Positions 43,800 through 53,448 of a stretch of 60,366 nucleotides of DNA are shown piece by piece. The stretch is taken from NCBI GenBank assembly GCA_028721415.1, contig JAQYIU010000114.1:1-60366 (forward strand), written 5' to 3'. The DNA is from Lachnospiraceae bacterium (GTDB taxonomy: Bacteria > Bacillota > Clostridia > Lachnospirales > Lachnospiraceae). The position numbers and the translations under genes are program-made. Every line of letters starts with the position of its first letter. Positions within the stretch are counted from its first letter, which is position 1. The notes below the pieces were generated by a model that was given only the letters and a program-made list of their open reading frames with translations, was not told the DNA's origin and searched no databases.

Positions 43800-43828
43800 T
43801 TGACGTTTCGAGGATAAATCGCTATAAT
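43800..43828 (+). promoter_or_regulatory. Sigma-A promoter of the FMN oxidase gene
   Basis: TTGACG, a 17-nt spacer, then TATAAT, near consensus. It ends 54 nt before ATG 43882. Confidence 0.75.
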
Positions 43829-43881
43829 GAAAATAAAAGAGGCAGGAAAGAAAAGCACATATTTTTACGGGAGGAAAAACA

Positions 43882-44898
43882 ATGACATATGAAGAGGTAA
43901 TGAAACAGGCAAGAGAGAATCTTGGACCATATTGTAAAGCATGTCCGGTCTGTAACGGACGTACCTGTAAAAATCAGATTCCGGGGCCGGGAGCCAAAGG
44001 AATAGGGGATGTGGCAATTCGGAATTATGAACAGTGGCAGAAGATTCGTGTGAATATGGACACAATCTGTGAGAATGTGGAACCGGATACGAAATTAGAA
44101 TTATTTGGACAGGAATTCGCTTATCCATTTTTTGCAGGACCGGTTGGAGCCATGAAACTTCATTATGGAGATAAATATGATGATGAAGCTTATAATCAGA
44201 TTCTGGTGTCTGTCTGTGCAGAGAATGGAATTGCAGCTTTTACCGGAGATGGAACCAATCCGGCGGTTTTTGAGGCGGCTGCCCGTGCGATAAAGGAAAA
44301 TAATGGTCGGGGGATTCCGACGGTGAAACCATGGAACATGGAAACGATTCAAGAGAAGATGGAATTGGTTGTAGACAGCGGGGCATCCATGGTTGCCATG
44401 GATATTGATGCAGCGGGACTTCCATTTTTGAAAAATATGACACCGCCGGCCGGAAGTAAGACTGTGGAAGAACTGGCTCAGATTATCAGTGATGCAGAGA
44501 TTCCTTTTATTGTGAAGGGAATTATGACAGTGAAAGGGGCTAAAAAGGCTTACGAGGCAGGTGCTTCTGCTATCGTGGTTTCTAATCATGGAGGAAGAGT
44601 CCTTGACCAGACACCGGCTACAGCGGAAGTGCTCGAAGAGATAGCTGACTGGAATGAGGGAAGAATGAAAATTCTGGTAGATGGCGGAATCCGAACTGGA
44701 ATTGATGTGTTTAAAGCTCTGGCTCTCGGAGCAGATGGGGTGCTGATTGCAAGGCCATTTGTTCAGGTAGTATACGGCGGTCAGGAAGAAGGAGTTCGGC
44801 TCTATATTGAGAAATTGGCAGCAGAACTCAAAGATACTATGGCGATGTGCGGTGCAAGAGACCTTAAGAGCATCAACCGCAAGATGATAAGAAAATAA
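43882..44898 (+). CDS. FMN-dependent alpha-hydroxy acid oxidase family protein
   Basis: A 338-residue TIM-barrel flavoprotein of the lactate oxidase/glycolate oxidase superfamily. FFAGPVGAM (about 77-85) begins the FMN site; FIVKGIMTVKGAKKAYEAGA has the FMN-contacting Lys; VSNHGGRVLDQTPA holds the catalytic His and Arg; and ILVDGGIRTGIDVFKALALGADGVLIARP binds the FMN phosphate. The N terminus carries CKACPVCNGRTCKNQ, with four cysteines in a short stretch, which is unusual for classical lactate oxidase and suggests a metal site or disulphides. Substrate is probably a short hydroxy acid or isoprenoid-like compound; not decided. Confidence 0.85.
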   Translation: MTYEEVMKQARENLGPYCKACPVCNGRTCKNQIPGPGAKGIGDVAIRNYEQWQKIRVNMDTICENVEPDTKLELFGQEFAYPFFAGPVGAMKLHYGDKYDDEAYNQILVSVCAENGIAAFTGDGTNPAVFEAAARAIKENNGRGIPTVKPWNMETIQEKMELVVDSGASMVAMDIDAAGLPFLKNMTPPAGSKTVEELAQIISDAEIPFIVKGIMTVKGAKKAYEAGASAIVVSNHGGRVLDQTPATAEVLEEIADWNEGRMKILVDGGIRTGIDVFKALALGADGVLIARPFVQVVYGGQEEGVRLYIEKLAAELKDTMAMCGARDLKSINRKMIRK

Positions 44899-44969
44899 TC
44901 GTCTGTTGAACAGGAGCGGAGGATTTACCCGATGAATATGACAGTATAAGAAGAACAGCGGAGGAGAAC

Positions 44970-45626
44970 ATGAAGAAAAAAACAATGATTTTTGATCTGG
45001 ACGGCACATTGCTGGATACCCTGGAGGATTTGAAAAACAGTGTAAACTATGCCTTGGAAATGACTGGGAATCCAATTCGTACGTTGGATGAGATCCGGCA
45101 GTTCGTGGGCAATGGAATTCTGCTTTTGATGGAGCGGGCAGTGCCGGGCGGTCGTGAGAATCCTTCATTTGATAAAGCATTAGCGTTTTTCAAGGAGCAT
45201 TATGGCGTTCATTGTAATGACCTTACCAAACCTTATGAAGGGATTATGGATTTAATTCAGGTATTAAAAGAAAATGGAATCAAGATGGCAATTGTGTCGA
45301 ATAAGGCAGATTTTGCAGTAAAAGAGCTCAGTGAGATTTATTTTAAAGGGATGATCCCTGTTGCAATCGGCGAGAAAGAAAGTGAGGGGATTCGGAAGAA
45401 ACCTGCTCCTGATACAGTTTTGCAGGCATTGAATGAACTGGGCAGCAGCATTGAGGATGCAGTTTATGTCGGAGATTCCGAAGTGGATCTGGAGACAGCG
45501 AACAATTGCGGAATGGACTACATTTTATGTGAATGGGGATTCCGGGAGAGAAGTTTTCTGGAAGAAAAAGGCGGAAAAGTGTTTGTCAGCCATCCTTCCG
45601 AAATTTTGAAAGTCATTCAATCCTAA
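44970..45626 (+). CDS. HAD-family hydrolase, phosphoglycolate phosphatase-like
   Basis: A 218-residue HAD phosphatase. FDLDGTLLDTLEDL (residues 7-20) holds the nucleophile Asp and the acid/base Asp; IVSNKADF is motif II; KPAPDTVLQAL supplies the motif III Lys; and VYVGDSEVDLETANNCG motif IV. A helical cap lies between motifs I and II. The pattern suits Gph/PpaX-type enzymes that act on 2-phosphoglycolate or other small phosphates. RBS GGAGG; it follows the FMN oxidase after 71 nt and may share its transcript. Confidence 0.92.
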   Translation: MKKKTMIFDLDGTLLDTLEDLKNSVNYALEMTGNPIRTLDEIRQFVGNGILLLMERAVPGGRENPSFDKALAFFKEHYGVHCNDLTKPYEGIMDLIQVLKENGIKMAIVSNKADFAVKELSEIYFKGMIPVAIGEKESEGIRKKPAPDTVLQALNELGSSIEDAVYVGDSEVDLETANNCGMDYILCEWGFRERSFLEEKGGKVFVSHPSEILKVIQS

Positions 45627-45824
45627 TAAGTAAAAAAATTATAATTTTATATTTGAATACAAACATTTCCATTATATTTGTCCTTACTTTGGAGATAATA
45701 GGATTACGGTAAACAAAAGCTTTTGATGATTTTCCAACAGAGAAGATCGTACCGATGAAATATACTGTAACTGTTATGAAAGAAGAAAGCCATCCGGATG
45801 CTTTGATTTATGGAGGTAAAACCA

Positions 45825-46046
45825 ATGGCAAGCAACAAAAGTTCAGGATCAAACCAGGTGGAAGTACCAGAAGCAAGAGATGCAATGGACCGTTTCAAAA
45901 TGGAAGTGGCAAGTGAACTTGGCGTAGATTTAAAACCGGGTTATAACGGAGATATCACTGCGAAGGAAGCCGGTTCCATCGGTGGAGAGATGGTTCGTAA
46001 GATGATTAAGAGACAGGAAGAGGAAATGGCTGGAAGAGGTAAATAA
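45825..46046 (+). CDS. Alpha/beta-type small acid-soluble spore protein
   Basis: A 73-residue SASP that would coat DNA in the forespore and protect it from UV and heat. ATG 45825 has GGAGG 8 nt upstream. VPEARDAMDRFKMEVASELGV matches the first SASP signature, with KMEVASELGV around the germination protease cleavage region, and GDITAKEAGSIGGEMVRKMI the second, including the G-x-x-G-G-x-M-V-R-x-M-I core. It shows that the organism can sporulate. I do not see a certain sigma-G promoter; a CATTATA lies at 45671. Confidence 0.95.
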   Translation: MASNKSSGSNQVEVPEARDAMDRFKMEVASELGVDLKPGYNGDITAKEAGSIGGEMVRKMIKRQEEEMAGRGK

Positions 46047-46089
46047 TTACTGATAATCAAGTGATTATTCAAAAAGGACAGACATTTAC

Positions 46090-46138
46090 AGACCGCAGTA
46101 CCAAAAGAGGAACAATCATTGGGACTGCGGTCTCTTTT
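46090..46138 (+). terminator. Terminator of the SASP gene
   Basis: AGACCGCAGT pairs with ACTGCGGTCT, then CTTTT. Confidence 0.75.
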
Positions 46139-46183
46139 ATGTTTTGATTTATGTTTGTTTTTAAATATTCCGGAAAAATGGTA

Positions 46184-46212
46184 TGGACAGCTTTTATTCT
46201 TCATGCTATAAT
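46184..46212 (+). promoter_or_regulatory. Sigma-A promoter of tig
   Basis: TGGACA, a 17-nt spacer, then TATAAT preceded by TGC (extended -10). A start near 46219 leaves about 135 nt of leader before ATG 46356. Confidence 0.75.
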
Positions 46213-46247
46213 ACTAAAATGTGTTTTCATATAAATTAGAAAAACAA

Positions 46248-46320
46248 AACTGATGCTTATGACGCTTCGGAAGTGCCGAAAAGGGGATTCCGGCGTGAGG
46301 AAAAGAGACCTCAATCAGTT
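46248..46320 (+). promoter_or_regulatory. Structured 5' leader upstream of tig, possible cis-acting RNA
   Basis: AACTGAT (46248-46254) pairs with ATCAGTT (46314-46320) to close a multiloop. Inside are TTCGG/CCGAA (46266-46270, 46276-46280), TGAGG/CCTCA (46296-46300, 46309-46313) and a possible ACGC/GCGT pairing around the first. The middle AAGGGGATTCCGGCG is purine-rich and GC-richer than its surroundings. I could not match it to a known riboswitch class. Confidence 0.4.
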
Positions 46321-46355
46321 ATAATAAGGAACATATTATTCAAGGAGGATATGTG

Positions 46356-47675
46356 ATGAGTGTACAGGTTGAAAAATTAGAACATAATATGGTGAAATTG
46401 ACCATCGAAGTGGAAGCTGCGGAATTTGATGCTGCAACAAAGAGAGCATATAATAAGAAGAAATCTTCTTTCAATCTCCCAGGATTCCGTAAAGGCAAAG
46501 TGCCGATGAATGTGATTGAAAAAACATACGGTGCTGGTGTTTTCTACGAGGATGCAGCCAATGACATTATGCCAAAAGCATACGCAGATGCTCTTGATGA
46601 AGCAGGAATCGACGTTGTTTCCCGTCCGGAAATCGATGTTACAAAAATCGGCAAAGGTGAAAGCTTTGTTTTCACAGCTACAGTAGCTGTAAAACCGGAA
46701 GTAACATTAGGACAGTACAAAGGTCTTGAAGTTCAGAAAGATTCTGTAGAAGTTACAGAGGAAGAAGTGGAAGCAGAACTGAAGAAAGCACAGGAACAGA
46801 ACGCAAGAGAGATTACTGTGGAAGACAGAGCTGTAAAAGAAGGCGATGTGATCACTCTGGATTACGCAGGAACAATTGATGGTGTTCCATTTGATGGCGG
46901 AACAGCTTCCAGCCAGAAACTGGAGATTGGTTCCCATTCCTTTATCGATACTTTTGAAGATCAGTTAGTTGGTCTTAATATCGGTGACGAAAAAGACGTG
47001 GAAGTTACTTTCCCAGAAGAATATCATGCACCGGAACTGGCAGGCAAACCTGCAACATTCCATGTAAAAGTTCTTGGTATCACAGAGAAACAGCTTCCTG
47101 AGATTGACGATGATTTCGCACAGGATACAACAGAGTTTGATTCTCTGGAAGAATACAAAGCCGATGTGAGAGCTAAATTAGAGAAATCCAAAGAAGATCA
47201 GGCAAAATCCGCTATGCAGAATGTATTGGTTGAAAAAGCTGTAGAGGGCGCAACCATGGACATTCCGGATGCTATGATTGACTCTCAGGTTGAGCAGATG
47301 GTTGATGAGTTCAAACAGAGAGTAAGCTACCAGGGTATTTCCTTCGAGCAGTATTTACAGTTCACCGGCCAGAATCTGGAAGCTTTAGAGGAATCCATGA
47401 GACCGGAAGCAGTGAAAAGAATTCAGGGAAGCCTTGTACTGGAAGCTATCGTTGCAGCAGAATCTATCGAAGCAACTGATGAAGACCTGAATAAAGAGAT
47501 GGAAAAAATGGCTTCCATGTATCAGATGGATGTGGAACAGATCGCTTCTTTCATCCAGGATGAACAGAAAGAAAATATGAAAAAAGATATTGCTATCCAG
47601 AAAGCAGTGGAATTCCTTGCAGCAGAAGCAAATGTAACAGAAGCATCTGATGAACTTGATTTTGAAGCTGAGTAA
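46356..47675 (+). CDS. tig: Trigger factor
   Basis: This 439-residue chaperone with peptidyl-prolyl isomerase activity binds the ribosome exit tunnel and nascent chains. The N-terminal ribosome-binding region has the signature NLPGFRKGKVPMNVIEKTYG (about 33-52). The FKBP-type PPIase domain includes VITLDYAGTIDGVPFDGGTA. The C-terminal arms extend to an acidic end (ASDELDFEAE). Length is normal. ATG 46356 is chosen over GTG 46353: GGAGG lies 7 nt upstream. It heads the tig-clpP-clpX-lon-engB arrangement that is common in Firmicutes. Confidence 0.97.
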   Translation: MSVQVEKLEHNMVKLTIEVEAAEFDAATKRAYNKKKSSFNLPGFRKGKVPMNVIEKTYGAGVFYEDAANDIMPKAYADALDEAGIDVVSRPEIDVTKIGKGESFVFTATVAVKPEVTLGQYKGLEVQKDSVEVTEEEVEAELKKAQEQNAREITVEDRAVKEGDVITLDYAGTIDGVPFDGGTASSQKLEIGSHSFIDTFEDQLVGLNIGDEKDVEVTFPEEYHAPELAGKPATFHVKVLGITEKQLPEIDDDFAQDTTEFDSLEEYKADVRAKLEKSKEDQAKSAMQNVLVEKAVEGATMDIPDAMIDSQVEQMVDEFKQRVSYQGISFEQYLQFTGQNLEALEESMRPEAVKRIQGSLVLEAIVAAESIEATDEDLNKEMEKMASMYQMDVEQIASFIQDEQKENMKKDIAIQKAVEFLAAEANVTEASDELDFEAE

Positions 47676-47746
47676 ACCTATTTTTTATAACCGATAAGAA
47701 TGTTTGACTCAGTTTCCAGTAAAATCTTGTAGAACTGGAGGATAAT

Positions 47747-48331
47747 ATGAGTTTAGTACCTTATGTCGTTGAACAGACCAGCCACGGGGAGAGATCTTAC
47801 GATATTTATTCCCGTTTGTTAAAAGACAGAATTATTATTCTGGGAGAAGAAGTAAATGATGTGACAGCAAGTCTGGTAGTTTCCCAGATGTTGTTCCTGG
47901 AAGCAGAGGATCCGGATAAAGATATCAATCTGTATATCATGAGTCCGGGTGGATCTGTAACAGCAGGTATGGCAATTTATGATACCATGCAGTATATTAA
48001 ATGTGATGTATCTACAATCTGTATGGGTATGGCAGCAAGTATGGGAGCTTTCCTTCTTGCCGGCGGTACCAAAGGCAAACGTCTTGCCTTACCGAATGCG
48101 GAGATTATGATCCATCAGCCATCTGGCGGTGCCCAGGGACAGGCAACAGAGATTGAGATTGTTGCAGAACACATTTTGAAGACAAAAGAGAAGCTGAATC
48201 GTATTCTCGCAGAAAATACAGGACAGCCATATGAAAAAATTGTGGTTGATACGGAACGAGATAACTATATGACTGCTGCCGAAGCAAAAGAATATGGTTT
48301 GATTGATGTCGTAGTAGATAAAAGACAGTAA
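47747..48331 (+). CDS. clpP: ATP-dependent Clp protease proteolytic subunit
   Basis: A 194-residue serine protease of the ClpP family. The N-terminal processing region [20 protein letters not shown] is typical. The catalytic triad is visible: [14 protein letters not shown] (Ser), [15 protein letters not shown] (His), and the Asp in [11 protein letters not shown]. The protein forms a tetradecameric barrel with ClpX hexamers. It follows tig by 71 nt without a terminator between them and is followed by one before clpX. Confidence 0.98.
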   Translation: MSLVPYVVEQTSHGERSYDIYSRLLKDRIIILGEEVNDVTASLVVSQMLFLEAEDPDKDINLYIMSPGGSVTAGMAIYDTMQYIKCDVSTICMGMAASMGAFLLAGGTKGKRLALPNAEIMIHQPSGGAQGQATEIEIVAEHILKTKEKLNRILAENTGQPYEKIVVDTERDNYMTAAEAKEYGLIDVVVDKRQ

Positions 48332-48339
48332 ATGAATCA

Positions 48340-48374
48340 AGGTTACCGCAGGTGATATACTGCGGTAACCTTTC
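48340..48374 (+). terminator. Terminator or attenuator between clpP and clpX
   Basis: AGGTTACCGCAG pairs with CTGCGGTAACCT (12 bp, 8-nt loop), then TTTCC. The T run is short, so some readthrough into clpX is likely. Confidence 0.7.
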
Positions 48375-48419
48375 CTAAACTAAGATAGTATTAAATTGGC
48401 AGCAAAAAGAGGTGAATCA

Positions 48420-49718
48420 ATGGCAACACGATCTGATAATAATAAACAATTCCGTTGTTCATTTTGTAATAAAACTCAGGATCAGGTCAGAAAACTGGTA
48501 GCCGGTCCAAAAGGAGTATATATTTGTGACGAATGTATCGAGGTTTGCACCGAGATCATGGAAGATGAATTTGAGGATTACAATGAGGATAATCAGGAAA
48601 TCAATCTCATGAAACCCATGGAGATGAAAGCATTTCTGGATGACTATGTAATCGGACAGGATGAAGCAAAAAAAGTGTTATCTGTCGCTGTTTATAATCA
48701 TTATAAACGAATTCTTACAGATAAGAACTATGATATAGAATTACAGAAAAGTAACATCATCATGCTGGGACCGACCGGCTGCGGTAAGACTCTGCTGGCA
48801 CAGACGCTGGCCAGATTGCTGAACGTTCCATTTGCAATTGCAGATGCTACAGCGTTGACAGAGGCCGGATATGTGGGTGAGGATGTGGAAAATATTCTTC
48901 TGAAACTCATTCAGGCTGCAGATTATGACATTGAGCGTGCCCAGACCGGTATCATCTACATTGATGAGATTGACAAGATTACCAGAAAGTCTGAGAATAC
49001 TTCTATCACCAGAGATGTTTCCGGCGAGGGAGTACAGCAGGCATTGTTAAAGATCCTGGAAGGAACCGTGGCATCCGTACCCCCTCAGGGTGGAAGAAAG
49101 CATCCTCATCAGGAGTTTTTACAGATTGATACGACAAATATTTTATTTATCTGCGGCGGTGCTTTTGCCGGTTTGGAAAATATTATCGAAAGCCGTATCG
49201 GAAAGAAATCCATCGGTTTTCAGGCAGAGATTGCCAATCGGGATAAAAAAGATGTGGGTGAACTCTTAAAACAGGTTCTTCCGCAGGATTTTGTAAAGTA
49301 TGGTCTGATTCCGGAATTTATTGGCCGTGTTCCGGTCAATGTATCCCTTGATCCATTGGATGAAGAAGCACTGATCCGAATTCTCACAGAGCCGAAGAGT
49401 GCTCTTGTGAAACAGTATCAGAAGCTTTTTGAACTGGATGGAGTAGAGTTGGTTTTTACCGAAGACTCTTTGAAGGCAATTGCCAAAAAAGCAATTGATC
49501 GGAATACGGGAGCCAGAGGCCTTCGTTCGATTATGGAATCCGTTGTACTGGATCTGATGTACACCATTCCATCTGATGAGATGGTGGCAACCTGTACCAT
49601 TACGAAGGAAGCGGTAGAAGGCACCGCAGAACCACTGCTGACTTTCCACGATGAGCCTGTAAGTAAAAAAAGTATTACAAAAAAACAGCGAAAGAAAAGC
49701 AGTAATGAAATAGCGTAA
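48420..49718 (+). CDS. clpX: ATP-dependent Clp protease ATP-binding subunit ClpX
   Basis: A 432-residue AAA+ unfoldase. The N-terminal zinc finger is [13 protein letters not shown]...[10 protein letters not shown] (CxxC...CxxC). Walker A is [10 protein letters not shown], the pore loop GYVGED, Walker [11 protein letters not shown], and the ClpP-docking loop IGF is present (KKSIGFQAE). The C-terminal small domain includes [15 protein letters not shown] 48420 has AGAGGTGA upstream; the in-frame TTG 48396 is rejected for want of an RBS. The C-terminal tail is basic ([14 protein letters not shown]). Confidence 0.98.
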   Translation: MATRSDNNKQFRCSFCNKTQDQVRKLVAGPKGVYICDECIEVCTEIMEDEFEDYNEDNQEINLMKPMEMKAFLDDYVIGQDEAKKVLSVAVYNHYKRILTDKNYDIELQKSNIIMLGPTGCGKTLLAQTLARLLNVPFAIADATALTEAGYVGEDVENILLKLIQAADYDIERAQTGIIYIDEIDKITRKSENTSITRDVSGEGVQQALLKILEGTVASVPPQGGRKHPHQEFLQIDTTNILFICGGAFAGLENIIESRIGKKSIGFQAEIANRDKKDVGELLKQVLPQDFVKYGLIPEFIGRVPVNVSLDPLDEEALIRILTEPKSALVKQYQKLFELDGVELVFTEDSLKAIAKKAIDRNTGARGLRSIMESVVLDLMYTIPSDEMVATCTITKEAVEGTAEPLLTFHDEPVSKKSITKKQRKKSSNEIA

Positions 49719-49773
49719 AAGGCAGGCTGACACGGACAGATGTGAGAACCATTTGTTGTGCCAGCCTTTTTCA
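49717..49773 (+). terminator. Terminator after clpX
   Basis: AAAAGGCaGGCTGaCAC pairs imperfectly with GTGcCAGCCTTTTTC. Confidence 0.7.
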
Positions 49774-49839
49774 TTAGAGAGGAACCTTTTATCCTCTGTA
49801 TTTAATGACTTGAGAACTCCGTAAAAAAGGAGGAATACT

Positions 49840-52143
49840 ATGGAGAATACAACAATTCCAATGCTTGCGCTCCGGGGTAAGATGGTTTATCCGGGAACTT
49901 CCGTATTTTTCGAAGTATCCAGAACAAAGTCCCTGAAGGCTTTAGAAGAAGCAATCAACAAGGATCAACCTATATTTTTGGTGAATCAAAGGGTACCTGC
50001 CATTGAGAAACCAAAGCAGGAGGATCTCTTCACGGTCGGTACCGTGGCCAAAATTCAGCAGATGGTAAAGGCCGGACAGGGTGTGTTACGGGTCTTTGTG
50101 GAAGGACTGGAACGTGCCAAAATTATAAAATATATCGATGAGGAGCCATGCGTTAAAGTTGAGGTAGAAGAGGTGAAATCGATTCATCTGCCCGCAGAGG
50201 GAGTGGAAGAAATCGCGATTTTTCGTACACTCTGTGATCTGCTTGACAGTTTTATCGACAAAAACCCGGGATTCTTATCCAATCAGCTTCAAAATACGAT
50301 CGATAAAGGCGAGCTGATTCCTTTTATGTATGAATTGGCATCAGACTTACCTTTTGAACTGGAGAAGAAACAGGAATTTCTGGAAGAAAGAGATGTTACC
50401 GTACAGTCTCAGATGCTCATGGGAATTCTCATCGAGGAATCGGAAATCAGTGATATCCGCAACGAGATTACAGAGAAGGTAAAAAAGAGCGTAGATAAGA
50501 ATCAGAAGGATTATCTTTTACGGGAACAGCAGAAGGTAATTCGCAAAGAGCTGGGTGAAGAGGATATTGTCTCTGAAGCCGATGAATATATGGAGAAATG
50601 CGAGAAATTAAATGCATCCAAAACGGTGAAGGAGAAGATTGCCAAAGAAATCCGCCGGTTTAAAAATGTCCCTCCTATGGCTTCCGAAAGCATCATGATG
50701 CGCAATTATATTGAGAGCATGCTGGAGATGCCGTGGAAGAAAGCATCAAAGGATAATAAAAATCTTAAAAAAGCCATGGAGATTCTGGAAGAAGATCATT
50801 ATGGACTGGAGAAAATCAAAGAGAGAATACTGGATTATCTTGCCGTACGGTCATTAACCAAAAAGGGGGAGACGCCGATTCTTTGTCTGGTGGGCCCTCC
50901 GGGAACCGGAAAGACATCCATAGCCAAATCCATTGCCCGGGCGCTGAATAAAAAATATGTTCGTATTTCCCTCGGGGGAGTACATGATGAGGCAGAAATC
51001 CGCGGACACAGAAAGACCTATATCGGCGCAATGCCGGGACGAATTGCAGAGGGAATCCGGCAGGCTGGTGTGAGAAATCCGCTGATGCTTCTGGATGAGA
51101 TCGATAAGGTCAGCAGTGATTATAAAGGAGATACTGCATCGGCTCTGCTGGAAGTACTGGATGGGGAGCAGAATGTCAACTTCCGTGATCATTATCTGGA
51201 AGTACCTCTGGATTTGAGTGAGGTGCTCTTTATCGCAACGGCCAATGAACCGGAGCGGATCTCCAAACCGCTTCTGGATCGTATGGAGATTATAGAGCTT
51301 TCCAGTTATACGGAAAATGAAAAATATCATATTGCCCGCAATTATCTGGTAGATAAACAGAGGAAAGCAAACGGAATCGGGAAAAAACAGATCGTGATAC
51401 CCGATGATGTGATTTATGCGTTGATTCGTTCTTATACTAGGGAAGCCGGCGTGCGTGAACTGGAACGAAAAATCGGACAATTGATGCGCAAGGCGGCAAG
51501 AAAGATCATCGATGGCGAGGATAAGCTGGAGGTGACTGTAGATTCTCTGGAAAGTCTGCTGGGTACCGCACCATTTTCTGAAGAAGATCAGTTTACAAAG
51601 CCGCAGGTAGGTGTTGTACGGGGGCTGGCCTGGACCAGTGTAGGCGGAGATACTTTATCCATAGAAGTGAATGTGATGCCGGGAACCGGGAAGCTGGCAC
51701 TCACCGGACGAATGGGAGATGTGATGAAGGAATCTGCACAGATCGGTCTCAGCTATATCCGATCCATTTCCGAGCAGTATGATATTGAGGCAGATTATTT
51801 TGAGACCCATGATATCCACATTCACATTCCGGAGGGCGCGGTTCCAAAGGACGGCCCATCGGCCGGAATCACCATGGCAACCGCAATGCTTTCTGCATTG
51901 ATTGGGAAAAAAGTGCGTGGAGATCTGGCCATGACCGGAGAGATTACTCTTAGAGGAAGAGTTCTCCCGATCGGTGGTCTGAAAGAGAAACTTCTGGCAG
52001 CCAAGGCAGCCAATATGAAAGAGGTTCTGGTTCCTGCACAAAATGAGAGAAATATCCGGGAATTGGATAAAGAGATTACCGATGGCCTGAAAATATCTTA
52101 TGTGGAGCAGATGGATCAGGTCTTGAAAAAAGCACTGATTTGA
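49840..52143 (+). CDS. lon: ATP-dependent protease La
   Basis: A 767-residue LonA protease that degrades misfolded and regulatory proteins. The N-terminal LON substrate-binding domain begins [21 protein letters not shown]. The AAA+ module has Walker [10 protein letters not shown], Walker [11 protein letters not shown] and sensor [21 protein letters not shown]. The C-terminal protease domain holds the Ser-Lys dyad in [14 protein letters not shown] and [14 protein letters not shown]. Length is normal. GGAGG precedes the ATG by 8 nt. The coding end overlaps a 17-bp repeat that is the RBS of engB in the second copy. Confidence 0.98.
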   Translation: MENTTIPMLALRGKMVYPGTSVFFEVSRTKSLKALEEAINKDQPIFLVNQRVPAIEKPKQEDLFTVGTVAKIQQMVKAGQGVLRVFVEGLERAKIIKYIDEEPCVKVEVEEVKSIHLPAEGVEEIAIFRTLCDLLDSFIDKNPGFLSNQLQNTIDKGELIPFMYELASDLPFELEKKQEFLEERDVTVQSQMLMGILIEESEISDIRNEITEKVKKSVDKNQKDYLLREQQKVIRKELGEEDIVSEADEYMEKCEKLNASKTVKEKIAKEIRRFKNVPPMASESIMMRNYIESMLEMPWKKASKDNKNLKKAMEILEEDHYGLEKIKERILDYLAVRSLTKKGETPILCLVGPPGTGKTSIAKSIARALNKKYVRISLGGVHDEAEIRGHRKTYIGAMPGRIAEGIRQAGVRNPLMLLDEIDKVSSDYKGDTASALLEVLDGEQNVNFRDHYLEVPLDLSEVLFIATANEPERISKPLLDRMEIIELSSYTENEKYHIARNYLVDKQRKANGIGKKQIVIPDDVIYALIRSYTREAGVRELERKIGQLMRKAARKIIDGEDKLEVTVDSLESLLGTAPFSEEDQFTKPQVGVVRGLAWTSVGGDTLSIEVNVMPGTGKLALTGRMGDVMKESAQIGLSYIRSISEQYDIEADYFETHDIHIHIPEGAVPKDGPSAGITMATAMLSALIGKKVRGDLAMTGEITLRGRVLPIGGLKEKLLAAKAANMKEVLVPAQNERNIRELDKEITDGLKISYVEQMDQVLKKALI

Positions 52144-52264
52144 AAGGAGAAATCCTATAGATAGGGGGTCGGGACTAGTGAACTTCATAGTAAGCATAAG
52201 CCAGTAATGTTCACTAGTCCCGACCCCCTTTAAACGAAAATAAGTAAGAAAGGAGAAATCCTAT
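52142..52264. repeat. 106-bp hairpin insertion flanked by 17-bp direct repeats
   Basis: The 17-mer GAAAGGAGAAATCCTAT occurs at 52142-52158 and 52248-52264, spanning the lon stop and the engB RBS/start. Between them is a perfect 21-bp inverted repeat, 52163-52183 with 52209-52229 (arm core GGGGGTCGGGACTAGTGAAC), with a 25-nt loop. Only TTT follows the stem. Exact duplication of the RBS on both sides looks like a target-site duplication around a small non-coding element. Confidence 0.85.
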
Positions 52265-52874
52265 GATCATAAAAAATGTTGAGCTTGAGACAGTATGTGG
52301 AATCACCAGTAAGCTGCCGGTGAATCAATTGCCGGAAGTTGCCTTTGCTGGCAAATCCAATGTGGGCAAATCATCCCTTATTAATGCACTGGTGAATCGA
52401 AAAGCCCTTGCCCGTACATCAGGACAGCCGGGTAAAACTCAGACGATCAATTTTTATAATGTCAATCAGGAATTGTATATCGTGGATCTTCCGGGTTACG
52501 GTTATGCGAAGGTATCCAAAGAAGTGGCGGCAAAATGGGGACCGATGATTGAAAACTATCTTCATACTTCCAAACAGCTTCGTCTGGTGTTCCTTTTGAT
52601 TGACTTGCGCCATAAGCCAACGGCCAATGACGTACAAATGTATCGGTGGATCTTAAGTAACGGATTTTCACCGGTAATCGTCGCAACAAAGGCAGATAAA
52701 TTAAAACGCAGTCAGATAAAAAAACAGTTGGATATATTAAAATCAACCCTGAAAGTAATCGAAGGCGTTCCGATCATTCCGTTTTCTGCAGTGACAAAGC
52801 AGGGAAGAGATGACATCTGGGAACTGATTGAGGAATATGCTCTGGGAGAAGAAATGGAAATCCCAGAAGAATAA
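52263..52874 (+). CDS. engB: Ribosome biogenesis GTP-binding protein YsxC/EngB
   Basis: A 203-residue small GTPase for 50S subunit assembly. G1 is AGKSNVGKSSLINAL (about 29-43), G2 has ARTSGQPGKTQTINFY, G3 is VDLPGYG, and G4 is VATKADKL; PFSAVTKQG is G5. Length fits the family. The RBS AAAGGAG is inside the second copy of the 17-bp repeat. Without the insertion the gene would start about 15 nt after lon, as a lon-engB operon does in many Firmicutes. Confidence 0.96.
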   Translation: MIIKNVELETVCGITSKLPVNQLPEVAFAGKSNVGKSSLINALVNRKALARTSGQPGKTQTINFYNVNQELYIVDLPGYGYAKVSKEVAAKWGPMIENYLHTSKQLRLVFLLIDLRHKPTANDVQMYRWILSNGFSPVIVATKADKLKRSQIKKQLDILKSTLKVIEGVPIIPFSAVTKQGRDDIWELIEEYALGEEMEIPEE

Positions 52875-52882
52875 TATAATAA

Positions 52883-52921
52883 GAATCCGGTCCAAAACAA
52901 CATGTAATGGACCGGATTTTT
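52883..52921. terminator. Bidirectional terminator between engB and the DUF4364 gene
   Basis: AATCCGGTCCA pairs with TGGACCGGATT (11 bp), then TTTTC on the plus strand; the next gene's stop is inside its 3' edge. Confidence 0.85.
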
Positions 52922-53445
52922 CAATCATCAAGAAGCAGGGTTTCGATAACCTTGCAATAAACGGCATCACTTTTTTCTGCCCATTTATCGCAGACGGCGA
53001 TGGCCTGTTCCTTTGATACCACATTGAGAGAGAGCTCCATCAGGAGCGTTCCCCGCTCTTTAACCTGAGCCTTGACCATATATTCCCCTTTTTTCAGGGG
53101 ATAATAATCGGCAGTGATGTCTACTTCTCTTCGAAGCTGGTATTTTTTTTCTTTAAAATAATCCAGAATATCATCTTTGATCGGCTCAGGAATCTTGGAG
53201 TCAAACATATTTAAAGCTTCTTTTCCTGCTTCTGTGAGATGATAATTGGTGGTATTGCGAATCAGATCTCCGCGGAGAAAAGAGCTTTCTACCAGTTCGT
53301 TGATAGCCTGCTGCACATGAAAATAAGATGTATAACCGTGGTTTACGAAAAACTCACTCAACTGTGAGTTGGTGAGAGGAAAATCCAGATTATCCAACAT
53401 ATATAATACCATCAATTTATATAGCGTTAATGATTCTTCAGACAT
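52921..53445 (-). CDS. DUF4364 family protein (winged helix)
   Basis: A 174-residue cytoplasmic protein. Residues about 5-80 form a PadR-like winged helix (LYKLMVLYMLDNLDFPLTNS, then FHVQQAINELVESSFLRGD and NYHLTEAGKEALNMF). The C-terminal half is an alpha/beta domain (YMVKAQVKERGTLLMELSLNV). DUF4364 proteins are common in Clostridia and presumed DNA-binding; targets are unknown. It lies 3 nt from the radical SAM gene, on the same strand, downstream of it. Confidence 0.88.
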   Translation of the reverse strand: MSEESLTLYKLMVLYMLDNLDFPLTNSQLSEFFVNHGYTSYFHVQQAINELVESSFLRGDLIRNTTNYHLTEAGKEALNMFDSKIPEPIKDDILDYFKEKKYQLRREVDITADYYPLKKGEYMVKAQVKERGTLLMELSLNVVSKEQAIAVCDKWAEKSDAVYCKVIETLLLDD

Positions 53446-53448
53446 GAT

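Noticed and set aside
45755-45918. Short open frame beginning MKYTVTVMKEESHP upstream of and overlapping the SASP gene
   Set aside because: It has no RBS and runs out of frame into the SASP gene; coding-like composition of the first part is noted but not enough.
52163-52229. The lon-engB hairpin as an ordinary terminator
   Set aside because: Only three T residues follow the stem, and the exact 17-bp flanking duplication is not explained by a terminator.
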